Origin: Prorocentrum cordatum
Taxonomy: Eukaryota; Sar; Dinophyceae; Prorocentrales; Prorocentraceae
Length of the DNA: 64,000 bases
Direction of reading: 5' to 3'
NCBI GenBank assembly: GCA_963575745.1
Contig: CAUYUJ010005780.1
Coordinates: 802,501-866,500, forward strand
The translations under genes and the position numbers were made by a program. Numbering within the stretch: the first letter of the stretch is position 1; the number at the start of each line of letters is the position of its first letter. The notes beneath the pieces are model-generated. The model searched no databases, was not told the DNA's origin, and saw only the letters and a program-made list of their open reading frames with translations. Shown piece after piece: positions 44,435-56,380 of the stretch.

Positions 44435-47362
44435 GCGTTCAAGGACTCTGCTGTGCGATGGGCGGCGCGCGTTGACATTGCCGGCGCACGCAGGGCGCCC
44501 CCATCCTCCCGGCGGTGCTTGCACGATACGTCCGTCAGGATGTCTAGGGACCGTCGGGCCATCCAAATCAAACCTGCGTGCATTCATGCCAAGAACAGGT
44601 GACGCATGAAGATAATATTGAAAGGGGCCTGATCGCGGTTGCCCGCGAACATGGCATGTCAACGAAGAAGAACTGCATCTTCGGAGTATACTGTGCTGCC
44701 CTTGCCAGTTCCTTGATGTAAACTGAGGCATGTTGGTGGTGGCCAGCGCACCGTTTGTTGCCAAAGGCTGTCAATAGTAAACGGTGGTTGACCATTATTC
44801 CACTAGGTTTGCGCAATAATACGCCATGGGGGTGACGAGGGCCTGCAGTGCATTGTGGTCTAAATTGACCTTCGGTCCACCCAGGTCCCCTTTGGTTGTT
44901 CTTGTAAATGAAGCCATCGGGGGTCGTCCTGAGGCACGCCGACCCATCCACAAAACTCAATGTGCGGGAGGTATTCCTAGTAATGTTCATTCATATCACG
45001 TGAAGTAGTTGAGAGTTGCAGTGAAGCAGGACGGTGGTCCAGCAATTCTGCAAATAGGTTGCAAAGCGAATATCTCCACAAAACATACATCCGAATATTG
45101 CACCACTGCGTCCTGAACTTCCCGGTTTCCAAGGTCAACATAAGATTGCAGCCCGATGATAAAAATCGGCGGAATGCGACTTGTGATCCCCCCGTTACCT
45201 CCGCATGTTTCCAGCGCGTCCACCTCGTCGTTTCGTCCACAACACAGGGTTGGGATTAAGGAAACACACATCGGCATGTGCATCCTCAGGGTAACCCCGC
45301 TGGCAGGGCCACGAAGGTTCCCTCATCTTCATCACTGTTGGTGTCCGGAGGAACATCGGTGCAGCATGCTCCACATCATAAGCCCTCTAGGTCCTCGCCG
45401 CGCTCGTCGTTGCCGTCTTCGAACTGCTCGGGTATCTTGCGCTGGTTTGATGCCAGCTTCTGTGTCAGCCTTCTGCTTTTCATGTTGTTTTATCCGGGCA
45501 CCAGTAGGTAGTGCTGTCTGCTGTTGCTGATTGTCGGGCGCAATAAAGTTCGGAAGTTTTGGAATAGGGGGAAGCGCGCGGCCGCGCTCAATCGAGGGGG
45601 GAGAAGTCGATCGTCACCGGCGGTCGTAAGCCGCCGCGGGCGCGGTCGCTGCCCCTCATTACTGAGCATGGCTGGGGCCAGAGGCTCCCAGTACAGTCGA
45701 GTGCTGACGTTGGCCACTCCACTCGGCAATGGAACTATCCAATTGCATCCGATTGGTTGGTCCTGAACCTTGATATGTTGCATGATAATCTTGTCGTCAA
45801 GGTTCGCAGTTGCCCGGCGTGCCGCGCGGTTCCATTGAGGGCCTTTCTTCGGGGGCCGGGCGCAAGTCCGAGCTCCTATTCGGGCGTGTGCGCCGGGATG
45901 CACAGCGCGTTTATTCTTTCTCTGTGTACTATTTTTACCCATTTGGTCAAGCAGTCGCGCATTCATGATCGCGACTGCGTCGTTCCGCCATCGTGCCCTC
46001 GCGGCGCCTTGCCCGTGCCAGTCTAACTCATGTTCTGCTCTTTCGGCAGGTTCCCCCGCAGAAGGGCGCGTGCATTTCCGCGGGATAGCTGGGGCGCGCG
46101 CCTGTCGCTGCCACCTGCAGGACCACATGACCGAAATGGAACATCGCATTCGCGTGACGTGTAGGCCTAAGTCCTCGATGGCATCGCGCATGGGTCCTAG
46201 TTTCCAAAGATAACCCGGGGGGCCATGAGCTCGATAGACATGCGCGAGGCCCGAGCTTCGACCATGAGATTCTGGATGCGCCGACATTGTGGACCCGCCC
46301 GCTTACCAGGCAGACGCGCATGCCAATCAGCGAGCGTTGGCACCAACAGGAGTTGAATAGTCCCCTCCCCCGACAGTAGACTACCCAAGTAGTATTGTGC
46401 ACCCGTGAAGGCCATGACCTCTGCGTTGCATGCGATCGCACATGTGCGCGCGGGCTCGGAGTCCAGCGCAAGCTGTTCGTGTATCTTCGATCACAGAAGC
46501 ACGATAATGATAATGATAAGATGAGCGATCGTTTTCCCCAGTGGCCGCGCAGGCGGGCCCGCTGTCGCCCCGGGCGCGCGCGGCCAAGGCCGGGGAAAAG
46601 TAAGAGGATGCCCCCCGCGACTGTAGACAGCACCTCAGGCGCCTGCCTGCCCAGGTATGCGCGCGCGGCCGTGGCGCGCACCTGCCACCGCCACTCGCTC
46701 TCGAGCGTGGGAGGCGCCCACGTGGCCACCTGGCCCGGGCCCGCGCATGGGCTGCAAGCCACGGAACACCCGGTGAGATGGCGACGCACTGCTCGAGGTG
46801 TAGATCTTATCTCTCGGCAGCGCCGCTCGATGCAGCAGGTTGCCCCGCGGTCGCAGGCTGCCCCGCGAGGTCTTCTGGTGGCATCCACTTGGAGCCCTCG
46901 TCGTAGATGGTCTGGCGCGCCTTCGCCTGCAAGGCCCTCGCGGCGAAGTCCTGATCCATAACCGTAGGCTTGCTGCCATGCACAGTGCCCCTTCGCCACA
47001 GGGACGGACGTCAAGGCGTTGTCCACCATGGCCTTGATCGCGACTGGGAATATCCCCTCATTGATGCCGCGGCTAATGCCCCTGGTGTTCTGAGTCATCA
47101 TGAACGCGCGGGCATCCTTAGGAGCAGGTAACCCCGCGCTGCTCGAAGCAGGCGCCCCCGCAATAGGCTCCGCATCTACGGTCTCCTCGACGACGTGTCG
47201 CAGGGTGCCCCCGCGTATCCGGGCTTGGCCGTGATGGTGGATGCTGTGGCTCCATCGGCCTCCGTTGCCACGTCGCACTCGTCGACCTTGATCGCTAGGT
47301 GTCCTGATGGCGTCGTTCCTCGGTCAATCATCCCAGCGCCTTTTCCAAGGAAGGACCTTTGC
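44435..47362 (-). other. Retroelement body, poorly preserved
   Basis: Lies between protease and zinc motif in the minus direction. Frames such as 44568-44990 (FVDGSACLRTTPDGFIYKNN) and 46028-47278 are open, but I recognise no domain. Several copies of the short GC-rich near-palindrome occur (46044-46061, 46834-46850, 46852-46868, 47122-47139). Confidence 0.4.
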
Positions 47363-47439
47363 CTATCCGCGCCTGGGATGTCCATATTTTCGTTGCCTCT
47401 CTAAATTGCCCCACCGGTTGCCACTGTATGCGCGGGCAA

Positions 47440-48202
47440 TTGCGTAGTGCCCCGACGTCCTGCACGCTGCGGCGCCCGCGCCCACTCCGGCCACGCACAA
47501 TGGTCTGCTCAGGTTCAATATCTTTCTGTCGTGACCGCGGGGTCGCGAGACCCGCTCACATGCCAGAGCAGTTTCCAGACAAATGAAGCTAATGTTGCTA
47601 CCAATGTCCAGCAAGATAATCAACGCCCCGTGGAGCCTGGCCCCTCTGTTCGCTGCAAAGGCCAACTCATGGCGGCCACCGAAGAGGCCCTGGCCGGTGG
47701 CGGCTGTCGTGTCATGCGTGCCCTTGGGTCGCCGTTGGTCCAATGACCACTCGTTCTTCCTCATGGAGGTGAATGCGCTCATGCATGTTAGGTCTTCGCA
47801 CCCAGTGACTGAATATTGCTCGAGAAGCCAATCAGATGGATACTCACCATATGTAAGATACTGCTGCGTCAGTGGGAAGTTCCGAAAAGTGTGCTCATCG
47901 GCGCGCGCTGCTTTGCGGCCGTCCGTGTTGACCATCATTGCCGTCTGCAACCTGTCGCGCTCGGACTTGGCGCTGGCGCCGCTGCGCGCGCTGACTGGGC
48001 GGTCAATTCGGCGCGGGCGTAGCGGGTTACCCCGCGTTCTGCTGTAAAGCGTGCTAGTTCTTTCCATGCGCCTGAGCCATGCTTCAGTGGCAAGCACCCC
48101 CGCAGGCGCAGATGCTGCTGGTGTCCCCGAGGAGGCAGCGCGCCAAACATCAGCGGCGTCTGCGTGTCTGCGGTTCGCGTCGTCGCTGCTGGCTCTGACC
48201 AT
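47440..48202 (-). pseudogene. Retropepsin-like protease region
   Basis: ATG at 48202; the open frame runs to 47363. HGALIILLDIGSNISFICLE (Asp at 47606-47608, DIGS for the usual DTG/DSG) followed by RPLCVAGVGAGAAACR, the strand-and-flap pattern of retroviral-type aspartic proteases. Upstream, VWRAASSGTPAASAPAGVLA then EAWLRRMER and RTRGNPLRPRR contain two translated copies of the short GC-rich element. The Gly-to-Ile-Gly change near the catalytic Asp suggests loss of activity. Confidence 0.6.
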
Positions 48203-48539
48203 GTGAGCGGCGGTTGCACGGCCGTAGATAACGGCGCATTGCGTGCAGCAGGTTGCCCCGCAGGTGCCGCGGGCGCCCCCGCGGGCGCTGTGGATCCGGC
48301 GCCATGATGGCCGTGATCCTCTTCAGCTCTTCACGAAGGTCTCTAAGTTCGTTAGCTCCGCGGAGCATGCCCTCGCGTCGGTTCTCGGCGTCCTGCCTGC
48401 CCGCAGGGGCTCAAGGGAACTCGGCCGCGATCAGCCCCGCGCCTCGGCGCACAACGCGCGGCGCCTCGTCGGGGGCACCTTCAATGCGTCGGTCGACGTG
48501 TGACTGGGCCACTCGGTCCTAACAGATTGCGCGAAATAT

Positions 48540-48640
48540 GCGGCCGATCGCGGTTTTCAAACTCCCCAAGACAAATTGAACACTTCGTGAAATCGCCGTC
48601 GTTGGCGATCGGCGGTGTGGCTGATGGCCGCGCGCGCCTT
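48540..48640 (-). pseudogene. RING-like Cys motif in the gag/protease region
   Basis: NDGDFTKCSICLGEFENRDR (first CxxC at 48571-48582) begins like a RING finger (CxICLxxFE..D). In a neighbouring frame the DNA continues IFRAIC and DRVAQSHVD, and RRGAGLIAAEF follows, as decayed second-half residues would. Only the first Cys pair is certain. Confidence 0.4.
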
Positions 48641-51600
48641 TGCCGCCCACGCGTGGCCTCGCCCGTCGCGCGGCGGTTCGGCGGGAGAGCAGGGCCCATT
48701 GGTATACTGGCAGGTTGCCCCGGAGCAGCAAATCCCATAGTAGGTTGCCCCGCGCGACTCATCGAGCGTCGCGCCCGCCGTGCCTGATCGCGCTGATGGC
48801 GCGCGCGCTGTGCTGAGAGGTTTGCCCGCTGCGACTCATGCATGGCCAATGCTCCAAGCCGCAGCTCTCCCAACGATACAGGTAATGTCACCTCTGAACC
48901 ATGTGGAGTGACGTCCTGGTCCACCGAGGGCGCCAGGGCCCCGCGGCGCGGCACCTGGCCGGGGATGCCTGACTCATATTCGCACCCCTCGTGAGCTGAG
49001 ACCTTTTAAAAAAGGCCCTTTGCCCTGACGTCGGGTTTCTCGGGTTGGCTCCCGATCCTCCCCTGTAGTCTGCGCGTTGTACGCAGGGAGCATAGCCGAG
49101 TCCATCTGTGGCGCCAATGGCATGTTGGCCACTGTCGGGCCATAAGTTGGATGGCTGAAGACCGCAGGTGCGTAGCCATGCCGTTTCGAATGGTCCGCCG
49201 GCGGGTTTGCGTCGAGCATGCACTCCCAGTCTGGAGTCCAGTTTGCAATCGGCAGATCGACCCCACCCCGCCTCATACTCTCCATCGCGTCCCGCATCTA
49301 TCGGTGCATCCACTGCTGCTGCGCCAGCTACTTTCGGCCCTTTGGGCCGTCTCCGTTGCGGGCTGCATGTTGCCATGCTGGTCCATGATCACTGGCTGCC
49401 ACGTCGGCCCATGAGGTTGTGCTGCTGGGGATGCGAGAGGCGATGTGGCCTGCAATGTCTTGTAGAGGTGGGGGTCCATCCGCATGCTCTGAAGTCTGGC
49501 CTGTAGGCCGTTGACGCTACCAGTGCTCTGCGGCGTGCCAAACGGCGTTGCGGGCCAACTCATGGGCGCAAATGCAGCAGCCCCGTGGGAAAAGACAGCT
49601 GCCGTGCCCGCGAGCGCGGCGGATCGTTGGCGAAGAGCCCATCGCTTGGAGCTACACCACTGGAAATGATACCTGACACACCCGCGCTCTGGGCTTGCAT
49701 CCAAGACCCATCAGAGCGATGTGCAGGTCCCCCGCTGGATCTACCCCCTGCGACATAAGCACCGATGCGTGATGTTGCCCTGCTCACGGTGAGCTTGGCT
49801 TGGGCATGTGCGGGTTGAACGGTGTATCTGGAGTGACTCACTATTTCAAGGTGGAAAAGTCAAATCGATGTTCGTACCAGGCGTCCGGTATATGTTTAAG
49901 CGCGTTGCCGCGCTGTGCCCCATGCCTGTCCAACTCTGCAGTACCTACAGCCCCCCGCGCGCCCTTGAGACCGATAAGCTCGACAAGGGAGCTCACCTGG
50001 ATGCGACCCGCCACCAAAGAAGTCAGACTGATATCATGGGCGGATCGCCACACCGGGATGCAATCGCGAATCAAACCCTTGAGGCCCATGAATAACAACG
50101 CCTCGGAGTCCGCACGCAAGCCCGACTGAATGCGCTGATCTCCAGGCAAGTACGGGCATCCATGAAACACGTGTCTACCTGGCTTCCCCTTAAGGTTATC
50201 TTCGCCTCGGCATGACAGACCGATGTGCAATGTGCTCGGGGCGGGCCTCCATTGCGCCACGTGTGTGAAATTGCGCGGTGCTCATTCCGCTGGCAGGCTG
50301 CAACCTGCGAGTGCAGTGACTCTGGGCACTGAATGCCTGGACTGCTGTGCCCATTGCTGGGCCGCAGGTACTAGGTCGGGTCGGTTTTCCCGCAGAGATG
50401 GGTTTTCTCCACCTGGAATCGGATCTTCTGCGTACCAGCGCTGTGGTCAACCATCTCACATTTTCAGCACTGCTAGAGCTTGGCATGCTCAATGCGTGGA
50501 CTTGGGGCAATGCGCGACGACGCCAAAGTTTTCATTCGCAAGGTCTTCTGGCGGCCACTATGCCGGCAAGGCGCAGAGACATACCCAACCGTCGAACTCG
50601 CCATGCGAGAAAACGGCATCCGTGAACCGATGCGAGATGCAGTCCTTATGAAGCGGCGTGTGCCCGGAGGCTGTAGTGAGCCATTCAGAGCAGCAGCGCT
50701 GGTCACGCGCGCCCGGTAGCTGCGTAGACACGTTCGCTTTATTGAGCATCGCCGTCAGTGCTGGAGTTTCACCGCTGCAAGTGAGGACTGGCTCTTGGCG
50801 TAGCTGGTTACGGACGCGCTGGCGTTCGGTAGCTACCTCTGTCACGCGCGCTGCCGCGCGCATAGTTGAGCGCTTGGCTACCCTGCATCGGCTCGGGCCA
50901 TCATCTGACATGGGGTGCCGCGTGCTTCCCCATAAGCGCCTGCTTCCCTCGACAACTTCAGGGGCGTTGGCAGGTTGCCCCGCAGATGCAGATGCAGCGG
51001 GCGCCCCCGCAGGGGCCGACGCGGCAGCAGGCTCTGCAGGAGGCCCCGCATTTCCAGGCGGGCCCTCCGGGTGTCCTTGAACTCGCACCTGCTAACCTTG
51101 GAGCTTGTGTGTGTGTGTGGGGGGGGGGGGGCCTTGGACGCGGTCTGCAGTGCTTTCTCTTTTCCGCATTCTGCTGCGAGGCATGGTGCGTAGTAGCACC
51201 ATCCAGTGAGGGTGGCCAACCAATTCAATGGCGGGTTCGGCCAGGAGTAGCACCGCGGCGCGGGCCAGGTTCCTTCGTCTTGGGCGCGCTGCTGCCCTGG
51301 GGCGCCGCCGCAGCGGCTGCCGCAACTGGTCCCCTGGAGCGCGCTCCGCTAGCAAATTGCCCCGCGGGGTTCCCGCCATATCGCTTCGCCTTGCTTCTTC
51401 CAGGGTCGACCTCCCTTGAAGTCGTCCGCCTCGTCGACATCGTTGACCTCGGCAAGCTTGAAGATGGGGGGGGGGTCTACGTCCATCGAAGAGCGCTTCG
51501 GGGGCTTCGGGGGCCCATATGTTTCCTCAGCGGGTTCGCCCGCAACGGCGGGCTCAGCAAATTTCCCCGCGCTCTATTGCGAGGGGCTATATGTCGGAGG

Positions 51601-54063
51601 CTCCCGCTCACGTCGGTAGATCCTCACGTTCTCAATATTGGATTCCTGTTTTGCAATCCAAAGTATATCTTCCACATGGCAGTTTGCATCGCACTGTGGA
51701 GTGCATCGGGCCGCTGCTTTTGCTTTGACACCACGTTGCGTCGCATTGCTCCAGAACCGTGTCCTCCGTGACTCGCGCACCGACGTCTACTCTGAACCTG
51801 TGCCAGTACTTTCGCCACTGTAGGACTCGCTTTCATAATCAGACGCAAAATGCACTAAGATCAACCGCTCGTGCGACACAAGACACCTCGTCTTCCTTTC
51901 CAGCCTTAGCCGGAGGTTACCCCGCTTGTCCTGGCACTGGCCCTCGTCGGCGCCTACGTGAGAAGGAGCAAGCTTCCCCGCAAAGGAGGCCGCCCACGCC
52001 TCAAGTCGGGCCCCACGACCACGGCGCTCGCGGCATGCCCGAATGCAGCACTTAAGCCGGCGATCCTCAGCAAGGGCCTGCCAATCCCCCCCGACAAATG
52101 CTGCTCGAACCTCACCTAGCGGCTTGTAGTCCGCTTGGTCAGGTGCAGGTGGCTGGGGGTGGCAGCCTGGGTCCACCGTGCGACCTTCGCCGCCCCCCTG
52201 CGACCTGACCCACGGGGTCTTCTCGAAGTTGGGGCCCCTTCAAGGGCGCCCCATCGGGCAATTCGGCCTGCGGTCCTCAAAGTGCTCACATCCACAGACC
52301 TCCTCTCGGCACTTCTTCCGATCCGCACAAATGCCTCTTTTAATAAGCCTTCTTCTCCAGCGTTTCAGGATGCCGGGTGCAGCCCTTTCTGGAACGGATA
52401 TTTTTGCCAGTTTCAAGGGCCCGCTGCACATTTCGCAATGGCCAATCATGGCGAACTTCATGGTCGGTCCAGCCTTGTGACCGCCAGTGCGCAATCTATG
52501 CGCATGGTACCTGTTGGCGAGCAACGCCCTCGTGCTGTTCACCAAACCTCCTGAATCGAAACTGGCCTTCGGGCTTGACTGCGCCTTCGTCGCGCTGATG
52601 CAGGTTGCCCCGCGACCACGCCCTTCTTGGCGGCTTACTCGGACCGCGCGGGCGCGAGCACTGCGCGCCGCTTAGGCGGGCACGCGAGTGCCTGCGCGAA
52701 TGACTCCGCCGACGATGGCATGGCGGATTGCTCTCATCGCCCTCGGCACGCCCCGTGCGTCTCCAAGCCTCGCGGCTCGAGGGGCGGTCGCGTAGTGTAA
52801 AGGTAAAGTGCGAGCCTTCATCGTGCCCAAGTGAAAATCAAAGGTCGCTAATGTCGCGCGGGCTACCGAGCAAAGGATCCTCGTCGCAGGTTGCCCTGCA
52901 TGTAGGGCCCCCACACCGCCTGCGATCGGCACGCCTTGCTGGCACAATGAAATGGTGGCCTCGTTCGGCCGTGGATCGCCATTCCAGATGGCGCCTGCAA
53001 GTCGCCCCGCATGCGCGTCACTATGAGAGACATCAGCGCGGTGACCGTGGATAACCGCACCGCCAATGTTGCCGGGGTTCGCTCAGCGATATGGGCGCAA
53101 ACCCTCGCGCGCTCCAGCGAGGAGTCAAATTGTTGCTGAGTCCTGGGCATTTGGTGGTTCAGTGGATCTAATAAACAATTGTTGTGCACGCGAAGTACCG
53201 ACACCTAAGGCCCTGAACAGTTCAATTTACCTTGCGACTGTCAAGTTCTGGAAGTTGGGAACATTGAGCCGCGCAGTGTCAGCTTCAAAGCGCGTCTCGA
53301 AACGCGCCCGCGCCTGGTCGACACGCTCGCCCGCATGGGCGCGAAAAGTCGACGAGAGCCGCCCCCAGATCCAGTTGTCTTTCATTTTCAAGATTCTCGA
53401 ACTTAGTGCTGAGGTAGAACGCTGTATACGTTGCCCCCTCGGCGCGGCGCCCACTAATGTTCACTCAAAAATTGATCACTGCTGGGGGGGCTCTCACGGC
53501 AATGATCCTCGCGGGAACTGAAAGACCGCGCTGTGGAATAGCGGCGTATTGGGAGAGAGTCACAACGCCTGTGGTCACGTTGATCCAGGCATGTACCTCG
53601 CGAGCGAATTCGCGGACAGGTTCGTTACCAGCAGGGTCCCAGTGGGGGCCGGTAGTCCGCGCGTCGTCTGCGCCGCGTTGCATATGTCCAACAGCACATC
53701 CGATGGCGACCCAGAGGAAGCCACATAGTGCGATGCCAATCCAGTGGCCTCGTAGGTCGGTGTCGGTTGTAGGTGGCCGTTGTTTGTGGGGTGACGTTGA
53801 CGTCAGTTTGCAAGGAGGTGCAGGCGGCACGATGTCATCATGCATGTTGCCACGCGTGGCAGTGCGGGCGCGGCCGCAAGAAACCCTCGCAAGAAACCCA
53901 ACCCTGACAACCCGCGCGCGAAGTGCACCTGAGGGGAAACCTGGACCACCCTGAACGCAGCAGCTCCATCAACGGCTGCGGGAAGTCACCGCGCAGCGCG
54001 AGGAGCGAAGAAACCCAGGATACCCTGACGAAAAGCAAATTGTTTCTTGATGCGCGCCCCCAC
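48641..54063 (-). other. 5' part of the minus-strand retroelement, gag region not recognised
   Basis: Low repeat content, many short broken frames, and the highest density of the short GC-rich near-palindrome (48709-48723, 48740-48756, 50969-50987, 51351-51368, 51911-51926, 52599-52615, 52885-52900, 52996-53011). A short GT-repeat/G-run is at 51107-51131. No gag domain can be supported. Confidence 0.35.
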
Positions 54064-54210
54064 TGTAAAGGGTGGGACCTTTTTCTGTACCGATGTAAGA
54101 TAGCGGGCCGCAATGCGACCTGGTCAAATGGGCGGCCGGTCTCTTGAGCCCAAGCGGCCGCGGACAAACGCTCGGTATCTCTCGCCTCTGCCCTTCCTCC
54201 ATCAGGGTCC
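54064..54210 (-). repeat. Third copy of the 140-bp terminal repeat (candidate 5' LTR)
   Basis: cctttttctgtaccgatgtaag, agcgggccgc, agcggccgcggacaaacgct and tctcgcctctgcccttcctc match 38500-38650 and 40396-40545 with about one difference in ten. It lies at the 5' side of the minus-strand element. Confidence 0.7.
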
Positions 54211-55589
54211 AAGATGTCTCCCAGCTGGCCCATGTTGCGCCCCAGACGGCCAAAGATGCCCTTAAGGCGCCCCAGGCTCCTCAAACAGAATCTCCGGAAG
54301 GCTAGAAACATTAATTTCCCTAGCATTCTCGCCGTTTCGAGCTTGCGGCTCTCCAAAACGGCCCCGCAGGGCCAAGAGGTCCCAAGATCGCCCCAACACG
54401 GCCCACGAGGCCCCCGAGAGACCCGCAAGACGACCCAGGGGGCCCTCAAGACGACCCACAGACCTCTAAGACGGCCCTGAAGAACCCAACGAGGCGCCCA
54501 AGAGGCCTCAGGAGACGCCCAAGAGGCCCTTCAGAGGCCCCCAAAAGGCTCCCAACAACCCCCCAGGATGCCCCAAGAGAGCCTCAAGAGGCCTCGTCTT
54601 CTTCGTCCTCCTCCTCTTCCCCCTCCCCGTCCTCCCTCTCATCCCTCTCATCCTCCATTCTCGTCCTCTCCCACGTGTTCCCCGAAGGGATTCCAAAACA
54701 GCTGCGGGGGCACACAGTCCAAAAGCTTGGCCAGACTTCGGCCCGACGTATGGCCGCATGGGAGATATGGGGGCGGCGGTGATTCGCCGTAGGCGTCCTC
54801 GACCCGCCGAACCCTTGTTGCATGCAAGAGGAGATGTTGGCGCGCCAAGGCTCAATTGTTTGAACACTTCCATGACGTTCCGATGCGTCTCGGCCGAGCC
54901 AACCGACCATGCGGAATAATCTGAAAAAACTCAGGCAAGGGCTTCCGCCCATACGATGGCCAAGATAGCCAAATGTGGCCTCAAATATGTTCCCGAGACG
55001 CCTCCAAGACGGCCAAGGTGGCCCGAATGTAGGTCAAGACGGTCACAAGGTGGCCCAAGACGACTCCAAGACGGCCCAAGATGCCCCCTCGGATGCCCCA
55101 AGAGACCCCCACGATGCCCCAAGGGCCCCCTTAAGATGCGCCCCAAATGTGCTTTTAATAGTTTCGCGTTCTCGCCGTGTCCAGCCTCCGACAGCCGAAG
55201 ACGGCCACAGAAACATCCAAAATAGCCCAAGACGCCATCAGAACCCCCACACACACGCTAATTGGGCCCCAAGACGGCCCAACAGGCCCCTCATACGGCC
55301 GCAAGAGGGCCCCAAGACGACACGCACGATTCTCAGCAACACTATGCCTGTGCCGCCAGCTGGCAGCGACGAGGCGTTACGCGAGCACGAAGAGCCCAGC
55401 GAAACTCGAACAGGGTCAAGAGCCCCAAGACGACCCCACTGACCTGCAAAGCAGCACTAAAGCGCCCAAAGGATGCTCCACGACGGCCCAGAGGGGTCCC
55501 AAGAGGCTCCTCAGAGGCCCCCATGGCTCCCATATGGGGCTACCAGGAAGACCTCAGAAGGCCCCAAGCGGGCCCCAAAATGCCTCCTC
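54211..55589. repeat. CCAAGA-family block 5 with dispersed module copy
   Basis: Dense ccaagaggcccccaagacgg units at 54210-54590 and 54960-55580. Between them, 54590-54810 is a module: CTC-rich tract, cacgtgttccccgaaggga, acacagtccaaaagcttggc, gggggcggcggtgattcgcc. Confidence 0.8.
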
Positions 55590-55812
55590 GTCTCTTCCTC
55601 CTCCTCCTGCTCCGCCTCCCTCTCGTCTTGCTCCTCTCTCTTCCTCACCAAACTACCACATGTTTCCCCAAAGGGTTTCCACACCGGCAAGGGGAGCACA
55701 GAGTCAAATAGCTGAGCAAAACTTTGGCCCAGCATTTGGCCACACCCGCCGTTCCAGAAAGGCAGGGGGCGGCGGTAATTCCCTCGAGGAGTCTTCGAGA
55801 CTACACTGACCA
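55590..55812. repeat. Dispersed module, second copy
   Basis: CTC-rich tract, accacatgtttccccaaagg, gcacagagtcaaatagctga, aaaactttggcccagcattt and gggggcggcggtaattccct: the same order as 54590-54810, 1.0 kb away. On the minus strand both encode a phrase like GQSFAQLFDSV and WKPFGE, so an old coding origin is possible. Confidence 0.7.
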
Positions 55813-56119
55813 ATGCTCGGAGCAAGCGAAGGCGAAGGCGGGCTCGGAGGGCCAGGAGGAACACAGCGCGGGGGGGGGCAGAGGGAATGCGCGGAAAGGA
55901 AAGCGTAGGATGTCATCACGATTCATGAGCGCGAGTAGTCGGACTCGAAGGCATACAAACCATATGCAAGCACAACCAACCAATACCAAAGCAAAACCAT
56001 AGCAACAATAAGCAGACGACATTCGCAGTCCGGAACTACCAGGAGCAGAGGCCTGCTCGGGCCAAGGCCGACGTCAGCCTCCTACGACTTGCACCCAAAC
56101 AACATGCAGAATGATGAGA
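55813..56119. other. No gene recognised
   Basis: Mixed DNA with a short CAAC/ACCAAA-rich stretch at 55960-56010. Confidence 0.4.
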
Positions 56120-56205
56120 GCTCGAAGCTCGGAGGAGGAGGAGGAGAGGGAGGAGGAGGAGGAGGAGGAGGAGGAGGAGGAGGAGGAGGAGGAGGAGGGA
56201 GGGAG
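56120..56205. repeat. (GGA)n microsatellite
   Basis: About 80 bases of uninterrupted GGA just before the palindromic element. Confidence 0.95.
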
Positions 56206-56220
56206 AAGCCCGAGGAGGCC

Positions 56221-56380
56221 AGGCATAGGGGGGCCACATGCGAACCCTACCCCTACCCCCCACGATTTCTGAGGGGGAGGGTGGGGTTAACTTCGCTCGG
56301 GAGCTCCCGAACGAAGTGAACCCCGCCCTCCCCCTCAGAAATCGCAGGGGGGTAGGGTTCGCATGTGGCCCCCTAAGGCA
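56221..56380. mobile_element. Complete palindromic introner/MITE, family 1, with 5-bp target duplication
   Basis: Element 56226-56375 (150 bp), flanked by aggca at 56221-56225 and 56376-56380. Left end taggggggccacatgcgaac, right end its complement (gttcgcatgtggccccctaa) with one G fewer. The pairing continues to the centre (cgatttctgaggg against ccctcagaaatcg, then a ctcgggagctcccg core), so almost the whole element is one hairpin. If transcribed on plus it has gc at the start and ag at the end of the insert (ccag|gcatag ... ctaag|gcagcc), a possible GC-AG intron. Its relative splits the C48 gene at 32745-32897. Confidence 0.85.

Larger units (their letters stand above)
46044..53011 (-). repeat. 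Dispersed short GC-rich near-palindrome family
   Basis: Core on the plus strand gcaggttgccccgcag; forms range from a perfect palindrome gcggggtaccccgc (40311-40324) to gcaaattgccccgcggg. At least 16 copies, nearly all in the same orientation, between 38745 and 53011: 38745, 40308, 42821, 46044, 46834, 46852, 47122, 48020, 48246, 48709, 48740, 50969, 51351, 51911, 52599, 52885 and 52996. On the minus strand they translate as PAGQPA, RGNLL or GVT-like phrases depending on frame. They are rare elsewhere in the window. Confidence 0.75.
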
